Source: Streptomyces bluensis (GTDB lineage Bacteria; Actinomycetota; Actinomycetes; Streptomycetales; Streptomycetaceae). Taken from it: 64,000 nucleotides of DNA. A model generated the notes under the pieces. It had not been told where the DNA came from. It worked only from the letters and a program-made list of their open reading frames with translations, and did no database searches. Made by a program: the position numbers and the translations under genes. Each line of letters opens with the position of its first letter. Positions within the stretch are counted from its first letter, which is position 1. The stretch is taken from contig NZ_BMVM01000021.1 of the NCBI RefSeq assembly GCF_014650715.1, positions 62,001 to 126,000 on the forward strand. Reading direction: 5' to 3'. This document shows, one piece after another, positions 26,110-33,961 of this stretch.

Positions 26110-27914
26110 CCGTGCACCTCCCCTGTTCCCGGGCCGCCCAGCAGTCCGGCCACCGCGGCCACGCTCTCTCTCGTCGGGTCGAGTTCGAGGACCGCCGGCA
26201 GGCGGTCGCTCCAGCCGAGTTCGAAAGAGAGCGGGATCCGCAACTCCCGTGCCGCGGATGCCAGCCGCATCGCCGCGATTCCGGCATCCAGGTGCGCCAG
26301 ACGCCGGGCACCGTCCCCGAACTCCGCGGCGAGCGGACCGGCATCCGCGACGAGCACGATCACCGCATCCAAGCAGGCGACATCCGGCCCGGAGGACAGC
26401 ACGGCAGGTCTCCACGGCGGGGAGTCGGCTCGCACGGACAACAGCCGGTGGCCGGCTTCGTCGTACAGAAAGACCTGGCCGGGCAGGTCGAGGCAGGGCA
26501 GGTCCGTCAGGACGTAGGCGTTGACGGGGACCGGGCTGTTCTCGTCCGCCCTGTCCATCCCATCCGCCCTGTCCGTCCTGCCCGCCCCGTGGGCCCCGTC
26601 CGCTCCATCTGTCCCGTCCGGACCCCGGTCGGCGCCGTACGCGGCGGTCGTGCCTGCCGTGTGCGGCAGAAGCGCCGAGAGTGCCGTAACCGGATCGTCC
26701 GCGCCGGGATGCCCGTCGCGCCGGCGGGGCGACCGTGGGCCTGGCCGTTCCGGCAGCCGCCCGCCGGGCGAGGTGTGCAGCGTGACGCGGCGCCGGGACG
26801 CCTGTCGCATCAGCTGACGCCGGGGAGCGAGCAGACGCGGTGCGGGCAGCAGCCGACCGGGCGGGAGCGCCAGGCGCCATTCATACGCCTCGATGAGCCG
26901 TACGGCGCCGTCCACCGCCCCGTCCTGGGAATCCCCGCCACTGGAATCCCCGCAGATGTCGCACGAGGGGTGGGGCGCGAAAAGGTGATGCTCCGTACGA
27001 CCGCCCGCGGTGGTGGTGCCCACCCGTGCGCCGAGGGTCGTCACCGGCGTCGTCCGCGCGAGGACGGCAAGCACTTCCATGGCCGCGGCCGAGGCCGACA
27101 GCGCCCGCGCGCCGCCCTCGACGCCCTCCACGCCCTCCACGCCCTCCACGCCCACGGCGCCCACGGCGCCCACGGCCCCACCGCCACGGCGGAAGCAGCC
27201 GACGCACGCCGACTCGCCCGGCCAGAACAGCGGTCCCACCTCGACCGCGCCGTCTCCGGTCGCGAACCGCAGGACGGGGACGCCGTTCGCCCAGGCCGTG
27301 GCCACCCAGTCCTCCAGGCAGCCCGGAGCACCGGGCCGGTCGGCGACCACGACAAGGTCACAGTCCTGGGGAACTTCGCGGCCGGCTCCCACGCTGCCCG
27401 GGGTGGACACCCTGCCGACCCCACCGGCGGTCAGGTCCTCCGCCAGCATCCGTGTCAGCGGCTCGTCGGCGACCAGCAGCACATGAGACCGGGAGAGCTC
27501 GTCCAGCACCGACGCACCGGACGCGTGCCCACCCGTGAGGGCGGCCGTGCGGGAGTAGTACGTGACGGTCTGCTCCGGCACGTTCTCCTCCGGGTGCTCG
27601 TCCTGCTCCTCCCGCACGGTGCTGCCCGACTCCAGTACGCCCCAGTCGTCCAGCAGCTCCAGCGCCTGGGTGAGGTCGGCGGGCTCGACGGCGAGCAGGG
27701 CGCACAGTTCGTCCGGGCCGTGCCGTCCGTCCAGCAGGGGCAGCAGCGCACGGAGGAATCCGGAGGCGGCCTCGCCGCTCAGCAGCATCCGGTGCGGGCC
27801 ACCCTCCAGTACGAGCCCACCGGGAGCGTCGACGAGCACCAGCCCACGGCAGAGGGCGGGCCGTGCCCGGCCACCGACCCGCACGGCTCCCGAAGCCGGC
27901 GCACGCCCGCTCAT
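26106..27914 (-). CDS. E1-like (ThiF-fold) RiPP cyclodehydratase partner with RRE and nitroreductase-like C terminus
   Basis: The protein has about 602 aa; ATG 27914 abuts the previous gene's stop (TGATG), and a GTG one codon earlier is also possible. Residues 1-100 look like a PqqD-type recognition element (LVDAPGGLVLEGGPHRMLLSG, ALELLDDWGVLES). The next 240 residues follow the E1/ThiF plan with zinc-ligand pairs CVGCF and CDICG. A linker of GAVGAVG/VEGVEG repeats and a Gly/Asp-rich stretch follows. The last 170 residues resemble the C-terminal half of SagB (FLYDEAGHRLLSV; RRLAHLDAGIAAMRLASAA). Its task would be to bind precursor leader and deliver it to YcaO. The fusion to a half dehydrogenase is odd. 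Confidence 0.78.
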   Translation of the reverse strand: MSGRAPASGAVRVGGRARPALCRGLVLVDAPGGLVLEGGPHRMLLSGEAASGFLRALLPLLDGRHGPDELCALLAVEPADLTQALELLDDWGVLESGSTVREEQDEHPEENVPEQTVTYYSRTAALTGGHASGASVLDELSRSHVLLVADEPLTRMLAEDLTAGGVGRVSTPGSVGAGREVPQDCDLVVVADRPGAPGCLEDWVATAWANGVPVLRFATGDGAVEVGPLFWPGESACVGCFRRGGGAVGAVGAVGVEGVEGVEGVEGGARALSASAAAMEVLAVLARTTPVTTLGARVGTTTAGGRTEHHLFAPHPSCDICGDSSGGDSQDGAVDGAVRLIEAYEWRLALPPGRLLPAPRLLAPRRQLMRQASRRRVTLHTSPGGRLPERPGPRSPRRRDGHPGADDPVTALSALLPHTAGTTAAYGADRGPDGTDGADGAHGAGRTDRADGMDRADENSPVPVNAYVLTDLPCLDLPGQVFLYDEAGHRLLSVRADSPPWRPAVLSSGPDVACLDAVIVLVADAGPLAAEFGDGARRLAHLDAGIAAMRLASAARELRIPLSFELGWSDRLPAVLELDPTRESVAAVAGLLGGPGTGEVHG

Positions 27915-28582
27915 CACCGCGCCTCCGAGGGATCACGACGCGGCGACCCTTCGGGCAGGGCCTGCGGCACCGGGTGAGCCGGCAGGACCGCCCTGAGGCG
28001 CTCCAGACCCGTGTCCGGGGCATCGCGGACACCGCAGCGCGTACACCCGTGACACGGCACGACGCGGTGTGCGTCGACACCCCACTCCCGGAGCCGAATG
28101 GTGCTCACCAGCCCCGTACCGGTGCCGGGTGCGCCGTCCACGTACGCCGCCGCGACGGAGCCGGCCGCCCTGGCGTGGTGGGGCAGGAATCCACCGGGGC
28201 CGCAGTGCGGATCGCGGTCGTAACGGTCCGTCAGGAGCGAGGTCGTCCGCGCCTGGAGGTCGTGCTGGCTGCGCCTGCGCCGGTAGCAGCCGAAACAGGG
28301 GGCGTACGGAGGGCGGACCAGAGGGCCGACCCGGACGACCGCGGTTTCCAGGACGACCGGGAGCCAGGTCCGTCCGGCGTCGTACGCCAGCGCGTCGATC
28401 TCCTCGCAGAGCGCGGGCTCGGGCCGCCAGGCGGCCAGGACGACGGGGCCGCTGAACTCACTGAAGCTGTGCCGGAGTTCGGATGCGGAGAGCACCTCGA
28501 CGCCGGGACGGGTCTCGGCGAGCAGTCGGCCGACCCGCTCGCCGAAGGCTCCGGTGGCGATCACAGGAAAGGCTGGGGCCAC
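27914..28582 (-). CDS. F-like/ThiF-like leader-binding partner of the YcaO system
   Basis: The start is GTG 28582, eight bases after GGAGGAGGAG; the frame gives 222 aa and overlaps the YcaO end. The N-terminal Rossmann-like part begins PVIATGAFGERVGRLLAE. Two cysteine pairs, PCFGCYRRRRSQHDL and PCHGCTRCG, match the zinc site of the ocin-ThiF-like proteins of thiopeptide and linear azole clusters. In those systems such proteins activate YcaO and bind the precursor. Here the role may be shared with the next gene's E1-like protein. Confidence 0.78.
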   Translation of the reverse strand: MAPAFPVIATGAFGERVGRLLAETRPGVEVLSASELRHSFSEFSGPVVLAAWRPEPALCEEIDALAYDAGRTWLPVVLETAVVRVGPLVRPPYAPCFGCYRRRRSQHDLQARTTSLLTDRYDRDPHCGPGGFLPHHARAAGSVAAAYVDGAPGTGTGLVSTIRLREWGVDAHRVVPCHGCTRCGVRDAPDTGLERLRAVLPAHPVPQALPEGSPRRDPSEAR

Positions 28583-29835
28583 GGGTTCAACTCCTCCTCC
28601 GGTCGGCTGGGACAGCCCATGGCAACGGGCGCCGAGTACAGGCGCGGATGGGCCCGGTACTGCCCGTACCGGTGAAAGGTCAGGGGTTGCAGCCCCGGTA
28701 CGACCACGCACACGGCCGTCAGCCCCGCCGCCGCCAGCTCGCGCGTGGTCCGGTCGACGGCCACGGCCTGCATGCCCCGCTCCGAGAGGGCGCCGACCAC
28801 CTGCGCCAGGGCCTGACCCGCATGCCGGGGCAGGCTCGTACCGTCCTCGGCCCGGCGGGTGCGGCTCTGCTCCAGCAGGAAGTCGAAGGCGTGCCGCTGC
28901 TCCGGCCTGCCCATGAACTGCGCTCCGGCCATGACCAGGGCGTACGCGTCGGGATCGGCGCGGTGGAACACGGCACGCGCGGGAATGGCTTCGAGCAGGG
29001 CCTTCTGCGCCGCCTCGGTGAGGTCGCGGCCGACGGAGCAACCGACCGAGCGGCGGCAGGAGTCGTCGTACTCGGCGACCTGCACGCAGTAGACGGTAGG
29101 CACTCCGATGTCCGTCGTCGCGTCATAGAAATGCGTCGTGACGAAGTGCCGTTCGCCGTGGGCGAGCAGTGCCGAGAGCTCCGCCGTGGGACACGTGAAC
29201 TCGATGCGCGGCAGCGGCAGCATCTGCTGCCAGACGAGCGCCGCGGAGTCCCGCTCGCACACCTCGCACAGACCGCGCAGCAGGGCCTCGGCCGGGTCGG
29301 AGTGCACCGCGTAGCCCGTGGAGATGCGGTTCCAGAAGCGCTCCGCGGGGGCGAGGCGGCGCATGCCGTGACGCGCCATCACGGACGGCACCCACACCGC
29401 CTCTCCCGAGGCCATGTCGAGCCCCCGCTGCCATCGGATGGGCTCATCGGCCCGGAAGGGGACGACCGGGCAGTGACCGCTCGCGTATTCGGTCTCCGAG
29501 CAACGGGGCACGGCTGTCATGTCCAGCACCGGTCCGTCCAGTTCCGCGACGGTCGCCCATCGTTCCTCGCTGCCGGGAAAGTCGGCGCCCGCGTAGCGTT
29601 CGGCGGCCTCGGCGATGGCGATCAGCTCCGCGTCCCCCGGACCGGCCGGGCTGCGGCCCGAGCCGCGGAACTCCTCGGGCCGTTCGACGCCCGGCGCACC
29701 GTTCACCCTGGCCGAGGCAAGGGACAGCCCTGTCAGGCCCCGGACAGGTGTGCCGGGCACCACCTCGGAGACGACGCCGTACGGAGAGACGAGTGCACGC
29801 ACGCCTGCCGCCAACTCCGGTGAAAATCCGACCAT
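28561..29835 (-). CDS. YcaO cyclodehydratase (azoline-forming)
   Basis: The protein has 424 aa from ATG 29835 with GGAGGAG close by. The three ATP/Mg-binding segments of YcaO are visible: AEAAERYAG, LLRGLCEVCERDSA and LTEAAQKALLEAI. The C terminus is NPWPQPFL, the Pro-rich end typical of azoline-forming members, where it completes the active site. YcaO activates the peptide amide with ATP so that Cys, Ser or Thr side chains cyclise to thiazoline or oxazoline. No TfuA gene accompanies it, so azoline rather than thioamide chemistry is expected. Partners are the F-like and E1-like proteins downstream. Confidence 0.9.
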   Translation of the reverse strand: MVGFSPELAAGVRALVSPYGVVSEVVPGTPVRGLTGLSLASARVNGAPGVERPEEFRGSGRSPAGPGDAELIAIAEAAERYAGADFPGSEERWATVAELDGPVLDMTAVPRCSETEYASGHCPVVPFRADEPIRWQRGLDMASGEAVWVPSVMARHGMRRLAPAERFWNRISTGYAVHSDPAEALLRGLCEVCERDSAALVWQQMLPLPRIEFTCPTAELSALLAHGERHFVTTHFYDATTDIGVPTVYCVQVAEYDDSCRRSVGCSVGRDLTEAAQKALLEAIPARAVFHRADPDAYALVMAGAQFMGRPEQRHAFDFLLEQSRTRRAEDGTSLPRHAGQALAQVVGALSERGMQAVAVDRTTRELAAAGLTAVCVVVPGLQPLTFHRYGQYRAHPRLYSAPVAMGCPSRPEEELNPWPQPFL

Positions 29836-29893
29836 GCTCCTGCCTCTCCTCCCTCCTGCGGTGGCGTCCGGTCCGTCCGGTCCGGTCCGTCCG

Positions 29894-30892
29894 TCAGCTC
29901 CGCGCGGGCCGCGGGTCCGTACGGGCGAAGTCCAGTTCCGGTGAGTCCTCGTGGCGGAACGGGGCGGCGGGGTCGATCCCCGCCTCCCGCAACGCGTCCG
30001 CGACGGCCTCGTTGCGAGAGCCCCGGTGGGTCCCGGTGGCATGGTCGACGAGCCCCTGGGCCACGGCCGTTGCCCGGTGCTGGCCGAAGCTGAGTCCGGA
30101 CGGGCCACGCGACCGCCGGGCGAAGGGATGCCACGCCATCGACACTCCCGGCGCGAGCCGCCGCGCGAACACGGAAGCCTCGTCTCCCAGGCCCGGCAGC
30201 CCGTCGAGTGCGTCGACGATGTCCAGGGCGGCGTCCCAGCCGTCCGGGCCCAGGAAGAGCACCAGCGCGTCACGACGCGGCAGCAGGAGCGGGGAGGAGG
30301 CCACCTTGGCGCGGTAGGTGACGCCCTTGTCCTCCAGGCAGCGCAGCGCCGCAGCCCAGACACCCGGCACCGCGTCGATGCTCCGCACATGCGCGTACAC
30401 CCGAAGGATCGGCTTGCGCACGGAGCGCCCACGGCTGCCGTCGGCAAGGAAGAAGCCGGGTGAGAGAGCGGGACGTGCGGCCGGCATCGACAGGTAGACC
30501 ACCTCGCCGTCCCCCGGGGCGTCGGCGATCCTGCGGTCCTGAGACACCCATACCCGTGTGCCGTCGACGGAGGCCAGCAGCTCATCGCCCCTGCGTCCGT
30601 CCACCCGAGCGCTGGTGACCGTCTCCTGGTGGGGCATGACCCGGGTGAGTTCGGCTTCCAGGGCGGCGTCCCGGACAACGTCCTTGGACTTGTAGGTGTC
30701 CGGCCCGCGCCCCGAATGCAGGAAATCGTAAAGACTCCATCGGAGCAGGACCGAAAGATGCCGCGGGCTGTTTGCCTCCAGTTTGTGGCCGTCGACCTGC
30801 GCGGCCATTCCATCGGACCGCAACTCGACCTTTTCCAAGGCGTTTTCGAGTTCCGGCAGCAACAGGTCAGCTGTGTGTGACATCGACCTCAC
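29894..30892 (-). CDS. HopA1-family protein (lyase partner of RiPP Ser/Thr dehydration)
   Basis: The protein has 332 aa from GTG 30892, which overlaps the kinase-like gene's stop (GTGA); ATG 30883 is an alternative. The sequence LYDFLHSGRGPD near residue 55, with the later GFFLADGSRG, YAHVRSIDAVPG and DALVLFLGPDGWD, fits the T3SS effector HopA1 family. Together with an APH-like kinase this family forms the dehydratase of thioamitides (TvaC/TvaD) and class V lanthipeptides (LanK/LanY). The HopA1-like member is thought to eliminate phosphate from phospho-Ser/Thr. I see no third LanX-like cyclase gene. Confidence 0.75.
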   Translation of the reverse strand: MRSMSHTADLLLPELENALEKVELRSDGMAAQVDGHKLEANSPRHLSVLLRWSLYDFLHSGRGPDTYKSKDVVRDAALEAELTRVMPHQETVTSARVDGRRGDELLASVDGTRVWVSQDRRIADAPGDGEVVYLSMPAARPALSPGFFLADGSRGRSVRKPILRVYAHVRSIDAVPGVWAAALRCLEDKGVTYRAKVASSPLLLPRRDALVLFLGPDGWDAALDIVDALDGLPGLGDEASVFARRLAPGVSMAWHPFARRSRGPSGLSFGQHRATAVAQGLVDHATGTHRGSRNEAVADALREAGIDPAAPFRHEDSPELDFARTDPRPARS

Positions 30893-31977
30893 CCAATCTC
30901 CAGGAGCCCGGCGATCTCACCGGGCTTGAGCAGCGCTCTGCGCCCGATGCCATTGGCCACGTACTGGGTCATGCTGAGCACCATCATCTTGGCCACGACG
31001 CTGAACATCCGGTCGTAGAGGTGCCATCCGGCGAATGCGGCGGCCCGGCGCGGCACATCGGGATCGACCGCCGGGCGCACCGACCGATAGCCGGACCAGA
31101 ACTCCCCCACCATGGGCTGTATCGCCCGCAACTCGACCGTGGTCCGGTCGATGACCTCCTCGCGGCTGACGCCGAGCACCGTCCCGGAATCGCCCACGGG
31201 CCCGGTGTGCAGTCCGCGGGCCGCCCGGTCGGCCGCCAGGTAGAGCCACTCCCCGACGAACATGCCCACGTCGTGGGCCGGGTCACCGAGTCGGAACTCC
31301 TCCCAGTCGATGATGTGGGTCCGTCCGTCGGCGACGAGGACCTGGTCGAGCCGGAAGTCGCCGTGCGTGGGCACCTTCGGCGACGTGTCCTCGTCGCGGC
31401 GCATCGCGCGCAGCGCCTCCTTGACCTCCTCGTCCTGCTGCACCAGGCGCCATCCCTGGAGCACAGCCGAACTGGCGGACTGGTACTGCGTGAGCGTCAG
31501 CCCTTCCAGGGACTCCAGGGGCGGATATCGCGAGGGGGAGGTGTCGAGGGAGGCGTTCTCCGCGCGGGCGGGCAGTTCGTGCAGGGCACCCGTCATCTCG
31601 CCCAGGCGGCGGGCCAGTCGGGTGTCGAACCGGCCCTCACGCGCCAGCAGGTCCCCCGGCTCGGCATCCTCGACGAGCTCGAAGACGAGCAGGTTGCGGT
31701 CGTCGTCGGCGCCCAGAAGGGCGGCCCCGGACAACTCGGGCGTCCGCAGCGCCTCGAACGACCTGGCCCTCCCGACGCCCGGAGCCGGGCAGCCGAGGGA
31801 CTCGTTCAGCTGCTTGACGAACACTCCACGCCCGCTGGTGGTGAAGCCCGAGCACTTCCGGTGCCGGCCGGGATGCGTGACCACCCGGTCCGGCGACAGC
31901 CTGCCCAGGCCCAACCGTTCGAGGAATGGGTTGACTATGGCGAGATCTGGAATTCTCGCACCGTTCGGCGGAAGCAT
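30889..31977 (-). CDS. Aminoglycoside-phosphotransferase-fold kinase (RiPP Ser/Thr kinase)
   Basis: The protein has 362 aa from ATG 31977. The catalytic loop is THGDFRLDQVLV and the metal-binding Asp lies in HIIDWEEFRLGDPAHDVG; the N-terminal lobe has GVFVKQL for ATP-binding Lys. The fold is that of APH/choline kinases. Its coupling to the HopA1-like gene indicates the phosphorylating half of a RiPP dehydratase rather than antibiotic resistance. I prefer 31977 to the longer frame from 32031, because the longer start would place a promoter-like repeat (32000-32028) inside the coding region. With 31977 the -10-like AAGACT ends six bases before ATG, which suggests a leaderless message. Confidence 0.78.
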   Translation of the reverse strand: MLPPNGARIPDLAIVNPFLERLGLGRLSPDRVVTHPGRHRKCSGFTTSGRGVFVKQLNESLGCPAPGVGRARSFEALRTPELSGAALLGADDDRNLLVFELVEDAEPGDLLAREGRFDTRLARRLGEMTGALHELPARAENASLDTSPSRYPPLESLEGLTLTQYQSASSAVLQGWRLVQQDEEVKEALRAMRRDEDTSPKVPTHGDFRLDQVLVADGRTHIIDWEEFRLGDPAHDVGMFVGEWLYLAADRAARGLHTGPVGDSGTVLGVSREEVIDRTTVELRAIQPMVGEFWSGYRSVRPAVDPDVPRRAAAFAGWHLYDRMFSVVAKMMVLSMTQYVANGIGRRALLKPGEIAGLLEIG

Positions 31978-31983
31978 GTGTTG

Positions 31984-32076
31984 AGTCTTGCCGCCGCCCG
32001 CACGAAACACATACGCGCCCCGCACGTACATTCCGCGTCAGCGACGGATACGAACGGCATACGCGCCTCGCACGTC
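31984..32076 (-). promoter_or_regulatory. Two SARP-type operators and promoter of the kinase-YcaO operon
   Basis: On the minus strand, box 1 has TACGTGC, CGCGTAT and TTCGTGC (32028-32000), each 11 bp apart. Ten bases on is AAGACT (31989-31984), a possible -10, and then six bases to the ATG. Box 2, just upstream (32076-32048), has GACGTGC, CGCGTAT and TTCGTAT with the same spacing. The consensus NNCGTRY agrees with the boxes at 18.0 and 34.8 kb. I infer binding by one of the two SARPs encoded in the cluster. Confidence 0.7.
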
Positions 32077-32142
32077 ATGAGCGAAAGCAATTGACGCACC
32101 ATCCATAACCTCACTAACTTCGCCATCCATCGACTGACTTCT

Positions 32143-32186
32143 GTACGGACGCGTTCCGTACGGACGGCCGACGCAACACATACGGA
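32143..32186. promoter_or_regulatory. Possible operator before the first 2-oxoglutarate oxygenase gene
   Basis: GTACGGA (32143-32149) and TCCGTAC (32155-32161) form an inverted repeat around CGCGT. In addition GTACGGA, CGACGCA and ATACGGA occur at 32158, 32169 and 32180, again 11 bp apart, although the middle unit is poor. The site lies 42-85 bp before the oxygenase ATG and behind the divergent kinase promoter. It is weaker than the other boxes. Confidence 0.4.
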
Positions 32187-32227
32187 AATACGGACCGGAT
32201 GAATGCGGAGAGGTGCGGAGGAAAGCG

Positions 32228-32920
32228 ATGACCGAGGCGGTCGACACCACGGCGGCGTGGGAAGCGCCGGTGAGCGCGGATGCGATATGGCAGTCGGCGA
32301 CAAAGGTCTGCCGCATCACGGACTTTCTGCCCGCCCCGACGGCCGAAGGGCTGCTGCAACGCGCCGTATCGGCCGAACGGGACGACCTGCTCCCCGCGCG
32401 CGTGCGCGGGAACCACCTGGACACGCGCACGCGGAGTTCCCTCGCTCACCGCGGCTTCTCCGCTCCGGAACTGCTCACCGCCATCGATGCCGTCGTCGGC
32501 CAGGTCGAGAAGGTCCTCGGCGTCTCCTGCGCCGGAACGCGGCCGGCCTTCACGCTGAACGTGCACAACGACGGTGACTTCTACCGCGCCCACCAGGACG
32601 TCAGCCCCCATGACGTGGCGAGCGGCCTGGCGGCCGCCAAGCGTGTGGTGACCTTCGTGTACTACCTCCACCGCACCCCGGCCCCGTTCACCGGCGGGGC
32701 CCTGCGCATGTACGACTCCGCCCTGCCGCTGAACGTCCACCACGACGGTCTGCGCCGCGAGGACTGCACGTACCGGGACTACGCCCCGGACCACAACAGT
32801 GTCGTCTTCTTCCTCCCCTCCGCCCTGCACGAGGTCATGCCTGTCAGCTGCCCCGGCGGGGACCATGCGAACAGCCGGTTCGCCATCAATGGCTGGCTGT
32901 GCCGGACCGACGCGTCCTGA
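32228..32920 (+). CDS. Fe(II)/2-oxoglutarate oxygenase, prolyl-4-hydroxylase-like
   Basis: The protein has 230 aa from ATG 32228 with GGAGG six bases before; an earlier in-frame start at 32213 lacks one. The jelly-roll iron ligands are seen: HQD (in DFYRAHQDVSP), the distal His in SALHEVMPVS, and Arg for 2-oxoglutarate in NSRFAINGW. This is the P4H-type superfamily, often acting on Pro or other aliphatic residues in peptides. It could create the hydroxyl later carbamoylated or sulfated. It is first in a two-oxygenase plus-strand unit. Confidence 0.85.
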   Translation: MTEAVDTTAAWEAPVSADAIWQSATKVCRITDFLPAPTAEGLLQRAVSAERDDLLPARVRGNHLDTRTRSSLAHRGFSAPELLTAIDAVVGQVEKVLGVSCAGTRPAFTLNVHNDGDFYRAHQDVSPHDVASGLAAAKRVVTFVYYLHRTPAPFTGGALRMYDSALPLNVHHDGLRREDCTYRDYAPDHNSVVFFLPSALHEVMPVSCPGGDHANSRFAINGWLCRTDAS

Positions 32921-32986
32921 CGCCGTGAACCGGGCCGTCCCGAAAGCGAGATCCCCACGGATCGCTCAACACCTGATGGAGGACCC

Positions 32987-33865
32987 ATGGAACGGTTCGC
33001 GCTGGACGCCATCGAGCGGCTGACAACCCGGACGCACCAGGCGTACGACACGATCGCCGTCGACCCGTTGACTCCGTTGCTCGGAGCCGAGATATCAGGC
33101 CTCGACCTGTCCAAGGAACTGACGCCCGAGCAGGAGAAGGAGGTCAAGGACGCCTTCCTCACCCATCACGTGCTGGTCTTCCGCGACCAGGACCTCAGCC
33201 CCGACGACCACAAGCGGTTCGCCGGAGTCTTCGGCCCCCTCCACCCTGTGGCGCTCCCTGCCGAGGGCTCGGACCCGTACATCCTGGAGATCAGTTCGAG
33301 CAGGAAATCGCGTTGGGTCGCCGGAGACAGCTGGCACCACGACGGCACCGCCGACGCCGAGCCGTCGCTCGGTTCCATGCTGTACGTCACCCGTGTTCCG
33401 GAAACCGGCAGCGGCGGCGACACGCTGTTCGCCAATATGCATCTCGCCTACGACTTGCTGTCGCCGGCGATGCAGACGTTCCTGGAGGAACTGACCGCCC
33501 TCCACAACGGTGCACTGCCCTGGCTGCGGAAGGGCCGTAATCCACCGCCCGGGTACGACGTTCCGCGCAGCGAACACCCGATCGTGGTCCGTCACCCGGA
33601 CACCGGGCGCAAGCTGCTCTTCGTCAACAACCCCTACATGTCGAAGATCACCCAGCTCTCCCAGGCCGAGAGCACGGCTGTCCTCGACATGCTGTACTCC
33701 CACGTCGCCCGGACGCCCCTGTTGCAGTGCCGGGTCCGCTGGCAGCCGAACACACTGGTGTTCTGGGACAACCGCTGCGTCCAGCACCACGCCGTCTGGG
33801 ACTACTTCCCCCACGGGCGCTACGGCCAACGCGTGTCCATCACCGGCACCCGGCCCCGGGCATGA
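32987..33865 (+). CDS. TauD/TfdA-family Fe(II)/2-oxoglutarate dioxygenase
   Basis: The protein has 292 aa. AEISGLDLSKELTPEQ near residue 35 is typical of the TauD N terminus. WHHDGTADAEPS carries the HxD iron pair, and QHHAVWDYFPHGRYGQRVSITG carries the distal His and the 2-oxoglutarate-binding Arg. It would hydroxylate or desaturate a small molecule or the peptide. It sits 66 nt after the other oxygenase gene and is followed by a strong bidirectional hairpin. Confidence 0.92.
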   Translation: MERFALDAIERLTTRTHQAYDTIAVDPLTPLLGAEISGLDLSKELTPEQEKEVKDAFLTHHVLVFRDQDLSPDDHKRFAGVFGPLHPVALPAEGSDPYILEISSSRKSRWVAGDSWHHDGTADAEPSLGSMLYVTRVPETGSGGDTLFANMHLAYDLLSPAMQTFLEELTALHNGALPWLRKGRNPPPGYDVPRSEHPIVVRHPDTGRKLLFVNNPYMSKITQLSQAESTAVLDMLYSHVARTPLLQCRVRWQPNTLVFWDNRCVQHHAVWDYFPHGRYGQRVSITGTRPRA

Positions 33866-33869
33866 CCTC

Positions 33870-33895
33870 GCCCCCTCCCCGACGGGGGAGGGGGC
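33870..33895. terminator. Bidirectional hairpin terminator between convergent genes
   Basis: GCCCCCTCCCC (33870-33880) pairs perfectly with GGGGAGGGGGC (33885-33895) around a GACG loop. It begins right after the TauD stop and lies 67 nt beyond the end of the convergent methyltransferase. It has no T-run, as is common in Streptomyces. Confidence 0.85.
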
Positions 33896-33961
33896 CTCCC
33901 GGTGCCGTCGAGGGCTCCAGCAGACCGCAAGGGCCGCACGCGCCCCCGGTACGGATCCGGT

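Noticed and set aside
27115..27180. Nine-base tandem repeats (CCTCCACGC / CCACGGCGC) as a regulatory element
   Set aside because: They encode an in-frame Gly-Val-Glu/Gly-Ala-Val linker of the E1-like protein and need no other explanation.
31978..32031. Longer kinase start at 32031
   Set aside because: It would place a SARP-type repeat and -10 inside the coding region and has no ribosome site.
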